DNA from: a bacterium
GTDB lineage: Bacteria > Zhuqueibacterota > Zhuqueibacteria > Thermofontimicrobiales > Thermofontimicrobiaceae
DNA length: 15,463 nt
Assembly (NCBI GenBank): GCA_011046315.1
Contig: DSAU01000197.1
Span: 1 to 15,463, forward strand
Reading direction: 5' to 3'
Under the pieces are notes generated by a model, which saw only the letters and a program-made list of their open reading frames with translations, had not been told where the DNA came from and searched no databases. The position numbers and the translations under genes are program-made. Positions 6,438 to 14,275 of the stretch are shown one piece after another; positions within the stretch are counted from its first letter, which is position 1, and each line of letters opens with the position of its first letter.

Positions 6438-8249
6438 TTATTGGATGGTAATTTTTTGGGAGTCGGTTCCACCTTTTTGGCAATCCAGTGTCACGGTGAC
6501 GTTTCGCTTACCTTCGATCAGGAATTCGTATTGGATTTCTGCTTTGCCGGGTATACCATGTGTCAGCCGCAGGTTTTTCAAATCCTTTTGATCGATATAA
6601 TCCACGTCGCTATCTTCGGTGCGTAAAAAATAGCGCCGATAACGCTCGGGAACCTGGGAAAGGCCGTAACTCTTATTTCGCCCGGCTGCCAGCGCTTTAA
6701 CAGGTCCGTCAATCGATAAAATATCGGGGCGTTGTACTTTGTTCTCGATGGCAGCGGCGGACATGGTGGGCATGATTCTTTCGTTATAAAGGGTGATTTT
6801 TAATCTGAATAGCGATCCGGAAATTTTTTCAGCTTCCAATTTTTTAATGCTGGGCATTGGCATATTATAGGCATGATACAGACAGAAAGCCATATTGCGA
6901 TGACAGAGCTCTTCCAACAGCCAGGAGGGCGGTACTCTGCCGCTGAGTTTGGTTACATCACGGTCAATAATCACTTTTCCCAGTTGGGAGTGATCAATTT
7001 CGTGCATCGGCACATAAGTATTTTCCAGGTCGACAAACTTTGTAAAAAAATCGCGTTCTTCATCAGTAATCTTACCATCTTGATCTAGGTCGGCGCGGGA
7101 ACGCCAGAGCTCATTTGAAAAAGAGTAAATTCCCAGCAGGTCATGGGTAAAATCAAAAAAGCCACCCCAAACCGTGTACAAACCGCTCCAGACAACAATA
7201 TAACGGTAACCCTCAATAATTTTTTCGCCGTCCTTGCCGATGGCATCGTAAACCGACAGGTCTGCCTGTTTGTATTCCCCCCGCAATTGTGCGCCGGGAC
7301 CTCGAAGGATCATACCGCCGGAATTGTGAAACGCCTGCACACCAGCGATGTTCGGATGCGCGTAGAGAAAATCTCTGGTATGCTGTGATTCCACCCAACA
7401 AAACGGATAATCACCTGCCCCGCGCTGAATTCCCTTTGGCTGCCACATGCTGCCAAAATCCCGATTGGGGTCAATTCCACCGGGTTGATCTTCATTGATC
7501 CTGCCGTCGCCGTCGTTGTCAATACCCTCGGTTCCAACGAATTTGTAGTCTCCCAGTTCATCAGGCTTTCCCTCAATGTTCTTTTTAATTGGAACCAGAT
7601 GGTCACCGCTGTCTGCCAATCGATGCGTTCCCTCTCCCGGCTTCACTTTAATGAACATAGCGCCAATTTCGCCGTCACCATCCAGGTCTTCGGCAGGGTC
7701 TTCATCGTATAAACCGTCATTGTCGTCATCATAAGGAAATTGGCTCGTTCGGGCAGAGCCGCCTTTGTGCAGCCAGTAATCTCTTCCATCGGGGTTGACT
7801 GATGGAAAAATATAGAATACGCGTTCATCCACCAGTTTCTTGATATGGGCGTTGTAGGCATAGTTTTCCATCAAATACCATATTGTATAAAGACAAACCT
7901 CTCCTCCCTGTACCTCATTCCCATGAATGTTAGCGTCAATATACATGGCAGCTTTGTCCATTTCAGCACCGGTGTCCGGGTTGTTAATTGTAATGTACCA
8001 CAGCTCTCTGCCACCATAAGATTTTCCAATGGATTTTAATTTTAGAAATTTGGGATATGCCTGTTCTAATTGCCGAAGCGCGGCTTCCATTTCCCGCCAA
8101 TCGTAATATCGATTAAATGCCAAATCCACTTTCCGGGATTTCCAGGTTCGTGGTAAATAGTCCTGAGCCAACAACTGTGCGCCAAAACTGAAAACCGTCA
8201 CAGTTACAAAATAGCAGATCAAATATTTTTTTATCGCCAGTGTTTTCAT
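6438..8249 (-). CDS. Secreted M14 zinc carboxypeptidase, catalytically intact
   Basis: 603-aa exported metallo-carboxypeptidase that should remove C-terminal residues from peptides outside the cytoplasm. Signal peptide at 1-29 (basic start, hydrophobic core, cleavage near LLA-QD). Catalytic domain about 45-450: zinc ligands in NIHGNE (His109, Glu112) and QAFHNS (His308), NPDG (152-155), the substrate-binding Asn-Arg in DPNRDFG (Arg263), and the general-base Glu380 in SFSNELW. Asp-rich loops of calcium-binding type are inserted at 174-196 (DDDNDGLYDED, DLDGDGEIG), 243-253 (DNDGDGRINED) and 387-397 (DLDQDGKITDE). A beta-rich C-terminal domain (about 475-603) follows. ATG with a strong GGAGG at 8260-8264 (revcomp), 10 nt away. 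Last gene of the operon, 58 bp after its paralogue, before a strong terminator. Substrate preference is not readable by eye. Confidence 0.9.
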   Translation of the reverse strand: MKTLAIKKYLICYFVTVTVFSFGAQLLAQDYLPRTWKSRKVDLAFNRYYDWREMEAALRQLEQAYPKFLKLKSIGKSYGGRELWYITINNPDTGAEMDKAAMYIDANIHGNEVQGGEVCLYTIWYLMENYAYNAHIKKLVDERVFYIFPSVNPDGRDYWLHKGGSARTSQFPYDDDNDGLYDEDPAEDLDGDGEIGAMFIKVKPGEGTHRLADSGDHLVPIKKNIEGKPDELGDYKFVGTEGIDNDGDGRINEDQPGGIDPNRDFGSMWQPKGIQRGAGDYPFCWVESQHTRDFLYAHPNIAGVQAFHNSGGMILRGPGAQLRGEYKQADLSVYDAIGKDGEKIIEGYRYIVVWSGLYTVWGGFFDFTHDLLGIYSFSNELWRSRADLDQDGKITDEERDFFTKFVDLENTYVPMHEIDHSQLGKVIIDRDVTKLSGRVPPSWLLEELCHRNMAFCLYHAYNMPMPSIKKLEAEKISGSLFRLKITLYNERIMPTMSAAAIENKVQRPDILSIDGPVKALAAGRNKSYGLSQVPERYRRYFLRTEDSDVDYIDQKDLKNLRLTHGIPGKAEIQYEFLIEGKRNVTVTLDCQKGGTDSQKITIQ

Positions 8250-8307
8250 CTTTAAAAAGCCTCCGGTTACGTTCTCATTGATTTCAGGGATTAGGATGAG
8301 CAGTTCA

Positions 8308-10221
8308 TCATTTCAGCGCCACTTTCTTGGTGGTTGTGCCGCCGCCGTTTCGCGCCCAGAGCCTCACATCAACCGTCCTGTTCGGCGGAGAAATAATTAT
8401 CCATTCAAATTCTCTTTCCGCACCAGCGTCAAATTTCATAATATCGATGCGTTTGTTGCCCCCGAACAATTTCATCTCTTCATCATTTTCAAATTTTATT
8501 TGCATCACAATCGGAGAAATGTTGCGTGATTTTATTCCCATGGCTGATGCGTAGGGAAGTATACCGCTATTATGAATTTTGATTTTCAACCGGTAAAGGT
8601 TTGACGACATTTTCTCGACTACTGGCTTGTCCATCGAAATTTCAGCGAATTGACTTGCCAGGTACAGGGCAAATTTTGTATGGCTTCGGACCAGCGAATC
8701 GACGAGCTCAATCGACGGATTGACGCGAAGATAGGGGTAAAAGCCTCCAATTTCAACTTCCCCCAACTGTTTGTGTTGATAGCTTTGCCAGTTGACAAAT
8801 CCGACGCCGGCATTGTGCTCATCGATCCATCTGAGCCATTGTTGATCGGTGTTTTCAGCTTCTGCTTTTGCCGGAGCGCCAGCGCCCATACCGGAAAAGC
8901 GACGGCTCATGTTTTCTCTTTGAATGGATCTGCGCTGCGGAAGGTTTTCTTCGGGTGATTCCGGTTTTTTTGAAACGGTGTCAGCAGCTCCGTCTTCTTT
9001 CTCCTTTCTCAAAGACCAGAGATTGGCTGAAAAAGATGGAACGCCGTACTGAAAATAACCCCACTCAAGCATCGATCCGACCGGTTTTTCAGAAACAGCA
9101 TGGACGATGCCGGTAATTTTTTTGTATTGATCGCTGACAGTTTGAAACAAAAACATGTCATCATCATCGGTTTTTCTGGGCTGTGGGTCCTTAGCCCGGC
9201 CGGCTTGCTGTTGTTCGGCGCCCATTCTGCGGCGGTCAAAACGAAAACTTGTGGCTGAAGACACAATTTCCTTAGACTTGAACTCCGGAAATGTCGCTTC
9301 CCCACATTCTATTCCAGGAGACACGGCGAGGTTGTCGTATTTTGAAAAAATCAAAACAGCACAAATGTTTTTATGGGGAGCCGTTTCCTCTGCCGGATCG
9401 TACCGATTCATGAAATCGATTACGGCTCTGGTCTCAATTTCTGAAGCCGGATAAACCTGATAGCCTTTGATCTGATAGCCAAAATTATGGGGGAAGTTTC
9501 GATTGATGTTAAATCCACCGACGCCATCTTCATTATACAATCCATCCCCATCATTGTCGATGCCTTCCGGGTAAAGCTGGTACAAACTGTCCAGTGGCGT
9601 ATTCTTCTCTTTTTTTCGCATCAACCGCGGATTTTTTGAGTCGATGTACCAATCGCCCGCTTTATCTTTGACGCGCATTAAAGTAATCAAACCATCGGAG
9701 TTTAAATCTTCCGGACCGTCTTCATCGATCTCCCAGTCGTAATCATCATCGCGGGGGCGCAGGTTGCCGGAATATTCGTGGAGCGGTTTTTTGAAAAACA
9801 GTTCAGCGCCGTCCGGATTAAGACGGGGAATGATATAAAATGTTCGCTTGTTTAGGATTCGCGTAATCTCGGCGTCCTCGCCATAGCCGGTAATCAACTG
9901 TTCAATAATGCCTAATGCGACTTCGCTGCCGACGACATGATCGCCCTCCAAATTTCCACAAATGAGCAGCGCCTGTTTTTCTCCGGCAGCTTTCCCTTCA
10001 GTACCGGATATTTGCATTGCCCAAATATCCCTTTTTTGCAGAGTTTTGCCTATGGAAATCAGCCGAGTGATACTGCTGTTTTTCTTTGCCAGCATTTTCA
10101 GCGATTTACTTAAAGCGTCATAATCGTGATAGCCTTTGGCTGGTTGATAATTTTCAGTCGCCCAGCAGGGTAAAAATAAAAGAAGCAAAAATTTCGTGAT
10201 AAGATTTTTTGAGTTTCGCAT
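8308..10221 (-). CDS. Secreted M14 carboxypeptidase-like pseudo-enzyme (ExxH instead of HxxE)
   Basis: 637-aa paralogue of the downstream peptidase. Signal peptide about 1-21 (the Cys19 context FLPC is not a proper lipobox). The M14 scaffold is clear: NPDG (135-138), the Asp-rich loops DDDYDWEIDED (158-168) and DNDGDGLYNED (222-232) at the same places as in the neighbour, and Asn240-Arg241 in NINRNF. But the ligand motif HGNE is EGDH here (Glu92, His95), the third ligand His is Ser293 (IFSKY versus AFHNS), and the catalytic Glu is Asn400 (SFSANLW versus SFSNELW). Loss of peptidase activity is inferred; a binding or regulatory role, or an altered metal site, is possible. Two hydrophilic insertions (about 327-356 and 404-460, rich in Arg, Glu, Gln, Pro) are absent from the neighbour. 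ATG with GAGGA 9 nt upstream. The frame is open and long, so this is not a decaying pseudogene. Confidence 0.85.
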   Translation of the reverse strand: MRNSKNLITKFLLLLFLPCWATENYQPAKGYHDYDALSKSLKMLAKKNSSITRLISIGKTLQKRDIWAMQISGTEGKAAGEKQALLICGNLEGDHVVGSEVALGIIEQLITGYGEDAEITRILNKRTFYIIPRLNPDGAELFFKKPLHEYSGNLRPRDDDYDWEIDEDGPEDLNSDGLITLMRVKDKAGDWYIDSKNPRLMRKKEKNTPLDSLYQLYPEGIDNDGDGLYNEDGVGGFNINRNFPHNFGYQIKGYQVYPASEIETRAVIDFMNRYDPAEETAPHKNICAVLIFSKYDNLAVSPGIECGEATFPEFKSKEIVSSATSFRFDRRRMGAEQQQAGRAKDPQPRKTDDDDMFLFQTVSDQYKKITGIVHAVSEKPVGSMLEWGYFQYGVPSFSANLWSLRKEKEDGAADTVSKKPESPEENLPQRRSIQRENMSRRFSGMGAGAPAKAEAENTDQQWLRWIDEHNAGVGFVNWQSYQHKQLGEVEIGGFYPYLRVNPSIELVDSLVRSHTKFALYLASQFAEISMDKPVVEKMSSNLYRLKIKIHNSGILPYASAMGIKSRNISPIVMQIKFENDEEMKLFGGNKRIDIMKFDAGAEREFEWIIISPPNRTVDVRLWARNGGGTTTKKVALK

Positions 10222-10287
10222 AATTATCTGTCCTCTGATTGTTCTCCTGAATTAATTTGAATTTAACACTAACTGATAGCTGATAAT

Positions 10288-10986
10288 TCAACTCGTTCTT
10301 ACGGAAAATATTTCGTGATTGTTTAGCTTTTTCCAGCTTTTATCCTGGTATTGGGGCAAAATTTCTGAAGATATTATCAATGTCGAGTCGTTCTCCATTT
10401 TTTTCATTGTATAATATAAAGGGTTCAAACAATACCAACTGGTGACGATAGTTTGCTTACCAGTTGTAAGAATAAAATTTGCGCCGCTAAAGTCGTTAAG
10501 CCGGGACAGCTTTTCGTGGACATGATCAGAAGTTATCGGTTCGTTTAAGCCGGATAACAGATAAAAGAAGAACCGTTCGGAATCGGTTTCTCCCTGCGGT
10601 TGGAATTTCGGGTCATATTTAAGATTATCACGTACGGTTCCGTTGTGAAAAAAAACATAATGTTGCTCGCCGTTTTTATATTCAAACGGGTGAACGTTGT
10701 TGATATTTGCATTACCTCTTGTACCATAGCGCGCGTGTAAAATGATAAATCGAGTCTTGAGCTTTCGGAATTGATCAATTTGTGCGTCTTCAAAGATGGG
10801 TTTAATCGAACGAAATATTTTTAGTTGATCATCCTCAAAGTAAACCAATCCCCAACCGTCAGCATGTTTGAATTGGATTTTTTCATTTTCCTCATGGCGC
10901 TCATTTTGATCCGCTGCGATCAAAATTATATCATCAATTAATCGGCTGACATTAAATTCGCCTTTTGCAAAAATCATTCGGCACAT
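10288..10986 (-). CDS. Class II glutamine amidotransferase (Ntn hydrolase), stand-alone
   Basis: 232 aa, a single glutaminase-type domain. Cys2 directly after Met is the N-terminal nucleophile once Met is removed. Supporting motifs: HADGWGLVY (41-49), HARYGTRGNANINNVHPF (84-101, with the glutamine-binding Arg86), FFHNGTV (112-118) and TDSERFF (134-140). These match the YafJ/EgtC-like GATase group, which hydrolyses glutamine or gamma-glutamyl amides in the cytoplasm. No synthetase domain is attached and none is encoded nearby, so the acceptor is unknown and it could act as an amidohydrolase. It lies 66 bp upstream of the M14 pair with no terminator between, so it is probably cotranscribed. ATG start; only a weak GAGA-type SD. 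Confidence 0.85.
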   Translation of the reverse strand: MCRMIFAKGEFNVSRLIDDIILIAADQNERHEENEKIQFKHADGWGLVYFEDDQLKIFRSIKPIFEDAQIDQFRKLKTRFIILHARYGTRGNANINNVHPFEYKNGEQHYVFFHNGTVRDNLKYDPKFQPQGETDSERFFFYLLSGLNEPITSDHVHEKLSRLNDFSGANFILTTGKQTIVTSWYCLNPLYYTMKKMENDSTLIISSEILPQYQDKSWKKLNNHEIFSVRTS

Positions 10987-11030
10987 TTTTTTCTCTGAAA
11001 ATCAAAATCAATGTTTGAGTTTACTCTAAA

Positions 11031-11092
11031 AAGGGGCTAAAGCCCGCGTTTTAGCTCGATTTCATTCAGCCCAATCCTGAAGGATGGGGTGG
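11031..11092. repeat. REP-like double-hairpin element
   Basis: Two hairpins sit side by side: GGGC-TAAA-GCCC (11034-11045) and CCCAATCC-TGAA-GGATGGGG (11070-11089, one mismatch). A competing stem GCTAAA (11036-11041)/TTTAGC (11050-11055) overlaps the first. GGGGCTAAAGCCC followed some 25 bases later by CC-ATCCT-GAA-GGAT-GG is the layout of REP-like repeats seen in many copies in FCB-group genomes. It lies between the amylase stop and the amidotransferase start. There is no T-run for a classical terminator. Confidence 0.6.
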
Positions 11093-11123
11093 TTAGTCAG
11101 TGCGCTCATGTTTGAAATCACAA

Positions 11124-14100
11124 TTATCGCAATAAAAGCATCTTCCGGCAATCGACAAAGTCCTTCGCCTGGAGTTTATAAAAATATAGCCCGCTTGCAG
11201 CTCGAACTCCCTGGTCGGTCAAGCCATCCCATTCCACCCGATATTGACCGGCGTTTTGGCCGGAATTTACCAGCGTTCTGATTTTTTGGCCCTGTATGTT
11301 GTAGATCGTCAGTTCAGTTTTTGACGCTTCAGCTATTCGGTATTCTATGATGGTGGTCGGGTTGAATGGATTTGGGTAATTATCAAAAAGTTCATAATGA
11401 TCTGGTTTCTCCCTGACCGGTTGCTTTTGGACATCAACAAAAATAGCTGGTAAATCTAAATATTCTTCGTTCAGGCTTAAAGAAAAAACAGCAACCTGAT
11501 ATGGATTCAAGTATATGTTTAGTTTTTCGAGCTCTGGTCCTGTTCTTTGTTCCGATGTTCCCTGGTATAAATTATTGAGGTAATATCGCTTTTCAGGCGA
11601 AAATATTTCAGAAAATTCTGCCCAGTAATCCAGATTCAAATCGACTTCAAATTCTCCGGATTGATTGCTAAAGTTCATCACCACAATACCATTTTGATCC
11701 GGATAGGGTCGAGCGAACGCATAGATTGCCGTTGATGAAGCATTGAGCCGTTGCTGCACATTTTTATCGCTGCTGTTAATGGAACCGTCCAGATTTGTGT
11801 CTTCAAACTGACGTCGAAAAGCGGGAAATTGAGCCCTTATTTGGGCTAATTTATGATAATGGGGTGCCAGGACGCGCGCTGGAGGATTTTTCCAGTTAAT
11901 CGTTGCCCGAGCGCGATAATCTTTACTGCCGCTCATTCCATATCCCATGCCCATTTCCTGCCCCTGATAGAGCAGCGGAATACCGGTCGCCATAAAAATT
12001 GCCGTAGAAACAGGAATAGTCTTTTCAATGCTGTTATAGCGATAGACGACGCGATCTTCGTCATGATTTTCCAAAAACCTTAAAAAGAATGAATTTTCTC
12101 CCGGACGATAGCCGGAGTTGTAGAGCCTGCTGTTTAAATTATTGATCGACGGGTAGCTCCAGATGGCATCTTTCAGGCTCCAGTCGTATCCCAGATCAAC
12201 GCCGCCGTTTTGATCGGCGTAAATGAGCTCTGTGCCGGCGCCAGTTCCGTGGGTTTCAGCTAACAGCATAATGTCCGCCTTAGCAGCCCGCAAAGCTGAC
12301 CGGAGCGGCCTGTCAAAGTCCTGTCTCCCATATCGACGATGGGGTCCCCAGTAAACATCAAATCTGAATCCGTCGATGTCATATTCCCGGAGCCAGTGAG
12401 TGTAAACATCGATCATATACTGCCGCGCTTCTGCGTCTGACCAGTTCCAATTCAACAGCGCATCTGAAAAACCGCAGTAATAAACTATTCCGTCTCTAGA
12501 CACACATTGTCCCAGGCCGTTGGTGTTATGAGCAATTTCTTCGTGTTGAAAAAATTCATAATAGCGGCTAAATTTCTTTTTTGCGCGAACATCCAGTGCA
12601 ATCGGATGCGAGCGGCTGCTATGGTTTGGCGTTACGTCCAGAATAACCCGCAATCCCAATTCATGCGCTGAATTGACAAATCGCTTGAAATCCTCGTTTG
12701 TACCATAATTTGGATCGACATTATAAAAATCAATTATGTTGTATCCAACATTCGCTCCCTGATCGATGTCTCCTTCGACATCCATGACCGGTAATACCCA
12801 AACTACATCGAACCCCATGTTTTTAATATGATGCAAACTATCAATTGCTGATGAAATAATTCCTGCCGGAGTAAATGCTTTGAAAAAAATGCAATAAATC
12901 TGTGCGTCTTTAACCCATTGGGGCACGGTTTTTATTGAAGGAATGATAATATTTGAATCAGGAGTAACTGTGAAAAAATTTACTGTTGAATTAATATTTC
13001 CACTGGCGTCAGTTACTTCAAGCTTAAACGAATAATCGCCAGGGACAGAGGGTGTGTCGAATTCGATGGTCTGATCAATAGCGCCATCGATCCCTTGTAT
13101 TTGAAAGGGATTGGTGGCTTGATTGGACCAGATAAAATTTACCTGTTCACCCTGTGGATCATTAGCAACAGCCGTCATGCTCATTTTGTCGGTTATTTGT
13201 TCAAAAACGATCCGAGGATCGGGTTTTTGTTCTGGTACGTAGAATAATTTGAGCGTATCAGATTCGGTCGTTATCCCACGGTCATCTGTAACCGAAACCA
13301 GATATCGGTTCCAGCCATGGATTAAACTGACACTTTGAGAGAACTCTGTATTTGGAGATGGATTAAATGTCAACGGATACAAGTCGAGTTGTTTGAGCGT
13401 TCCTGAATTTAGGGTGCTGGATTCCATATTTACCCGCCAGCGGATCGTTTTAACCGGAGCAAAAACGCTGTCACACGACGGGGTAAAAAAGAATATCTCG
13501 CCCGCAATAACCGTAAAGCTGGTCGAATCTTTTACACTTTCTCCCTGTTGAGTAAAAAGATTAATGGTCAGCTTGTGGATTCCATTTGCCAATTCTGGTA
13601 ATTGGATCGATAAGAGGTTAAGTTCATCCAGATAATACCCTTCGAATGTCGTAAGCAGTACGTCATCTAAATAAATTGTGGATTGATCTAATAAAATCGG
13701 ATCATCCTCTCTTGAAAAAACACCGGCGGTGAGTTGCGGGCGGCTGTTATTGATTATGGTTTCATTTTTGGGAGAAATCTCAAAGATCATTACCTTTTCG
13801 ATAGTGAGCATCGAATTGTTGTTGTCATGAACATTGATGCGTGGATTCAACGGGTCGGTGAACCATTGCCAGCTTGATCCGGATTGATCGTAATGTTCGT
13901 GGAATTTATATTGCGCAGTCTGACCTACCTGGAATTTGAAGGATTTAACATAAAAACCGAGCGAGTCCACATCGGTCATCAAAGAAGGCGCATCCGATGA
14001 TATTTGACCATTACTGTTAGGTCCCCAATTGTTGAAGGTGCCCGGAACGAATGCCCTCACCACGTTATCCCGTGTCGGATAATGGCGGAAAGTGACAGTG

Positions 14101-14180
14101 ACTGAATCCTGGGCATATAACATATTGTAAATTAGAAATGTTAATAAAATACTTAAGGAGAATTTTTTCATTAGAACCAT
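11124..14180 (-). CDS. Secreted multidomain GH13 alpha-amylase with FCB C-terminal sorting-type domain
   Basis: 1018-aa exported alpha-glucan hydrolase. Signal peptide 1-23 (cleavage near YAQ-DS). N-terminal starch-binding-like/E-set domain (about 26-130, VRAFVPGTFNNWGP), two to three Ig-like beta domains (about 132-408), then the GH13 barrel (about 418-790): DVTPNH (515-520), GFRFD with nucleophile Asp608, LLAETH with acid/base Glu642, and ENHDED with Asp707. Domain C follows with an odd dockerin-like loop, DTNLDGSINSSD (794-805). The tail (about 928-1018) is NYPNPFNPTT plus a FlgD-like Ig fold, the secretion/attachment tail of FCB proteins. The start may be codon 4 (ATG at 14171, MKKFS), which has a GGATGG about 5 nt upstream; the ATG at 14180 lacks a clear SD. 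Probably acts on starch or glycogen at the cell surface; exact specificity is not readable. Confidence 0.92.
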   Translation of the reverse strand: MVLMKKFSLSILLTFLIYNMLYAQDSVTVTFRHYPTRDNVVRAFVPGTFNNWGPNSNGQISSDAPSLMTDVDSLGFYVKSFKFQVGQTAQYKFHEHYDQSGSSWQWFTDPLNPRINVHDNNNSMLTIEKVMIFEISPKNETIINNSRPQLTAGVFSREDDPILLDQSTIYLDDVLLTTFEGYYLDELNLLSIQLPELANGIHKLTINLFTQQGESVKDSTSFTVIAGEIFFFTPSCDSVFAPVKTIRWRVNMESSTLNSGTLKQLDLYPLTFNPSPNTEFSQSVSLIHGWNRYLVSVTDDRGITTESDTLKLFYVPEQKPDPRIVFEQITDKMSMTAVANDPQGEQVNFIWSNQATNPFQIQGIDGAIDQTIEFDTPSVPGDYSFKLEVTDASGNINSTVNFFTVTPDSNIIIPSIKTVPQWVKDAQIYCIFFKAFTPAGIISSAIDSLHHIKNMGFDVVWVLPVMDVEGDIDQGANVGYNIIDFYNVDPNYGTNEDFKRFVNSAHELGLRVILDVTPNHSSRSHPIALDVRAKKKFSRYYEFFQHEEIAHNTNGLGQCVSRDGIVYYCGFSDALLNWNWSDAEARQYMIDVYTHWLREYDIDGFRFDVYWGPHRRYGRQDFDRPLRSALRAAKADIMLLAETHGTGAGTELIYADQNGGVDLGYDWSLKDAIWSYPSINNLNSRLYNSGYRPGENSFFLRFLENHDEDRVVYRYNSIEKTIPVSTAIFMATGIPLLYQGQEMGMGYGMSGSKDYRARATINWKNPPARVLAPHYHKLAQIRAQFPAFRRQFEDTNLDGSINSSDKNVQQRLNASSTAIYAFARPYPDQNGIVVMNFSNQSGEFEVDLNLDYWAEFSEIFSPEKRYYLNNLYQGTSEQRTGPELEKLNIYLNPYQVAVFSLSLNEEYLDLPAIFVDVQKQPVREKPDHYELFDNYPNPFNPTTIIEYRIAEASKTELTIYNIQGQKIRTLVNSGQNAGQYRVEWDGLTDQGVRAASGLYFYKLQAKDFVDCRKMLLLR

Positions 14181-14275
14181 CCAATCAATTACTGAATTTT
14201 TTGTTTTATCTTAATTCAATTGTCCAGAAAAGCTAAATTAAATAAACATCATTCCAAAATAACCATGCGAAAATA
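14181..14275. other. Short intergenic gap
   Basis: 95 AT-rich bases between the amylase start and the stop of the nucleotidyltransferase-like gene. No hairpin terminator or clear promoter could be read. Confidence 0.4.

Noticed and set aside
7310..7606. Minus-strand frame overlapping the 603-aa peptidase in another phase
   Set aside because: A shadow frame within a clear gene; no start signal or motif.
8650..9454. Plus-strand open frames opposite the 637-aa M14 gene
   Set aside because: Antisense shadows with no recognisable domain. The minus-strand frame has signal peptide, motifs and SD.
10010..10221. Lipoprotein signal for the M14 pseudo-enzyme (Cys19)
   Set aside because: The residues before Cys19 (FLP) do not fit a lipobox, so a normal signal peptide is more likely.
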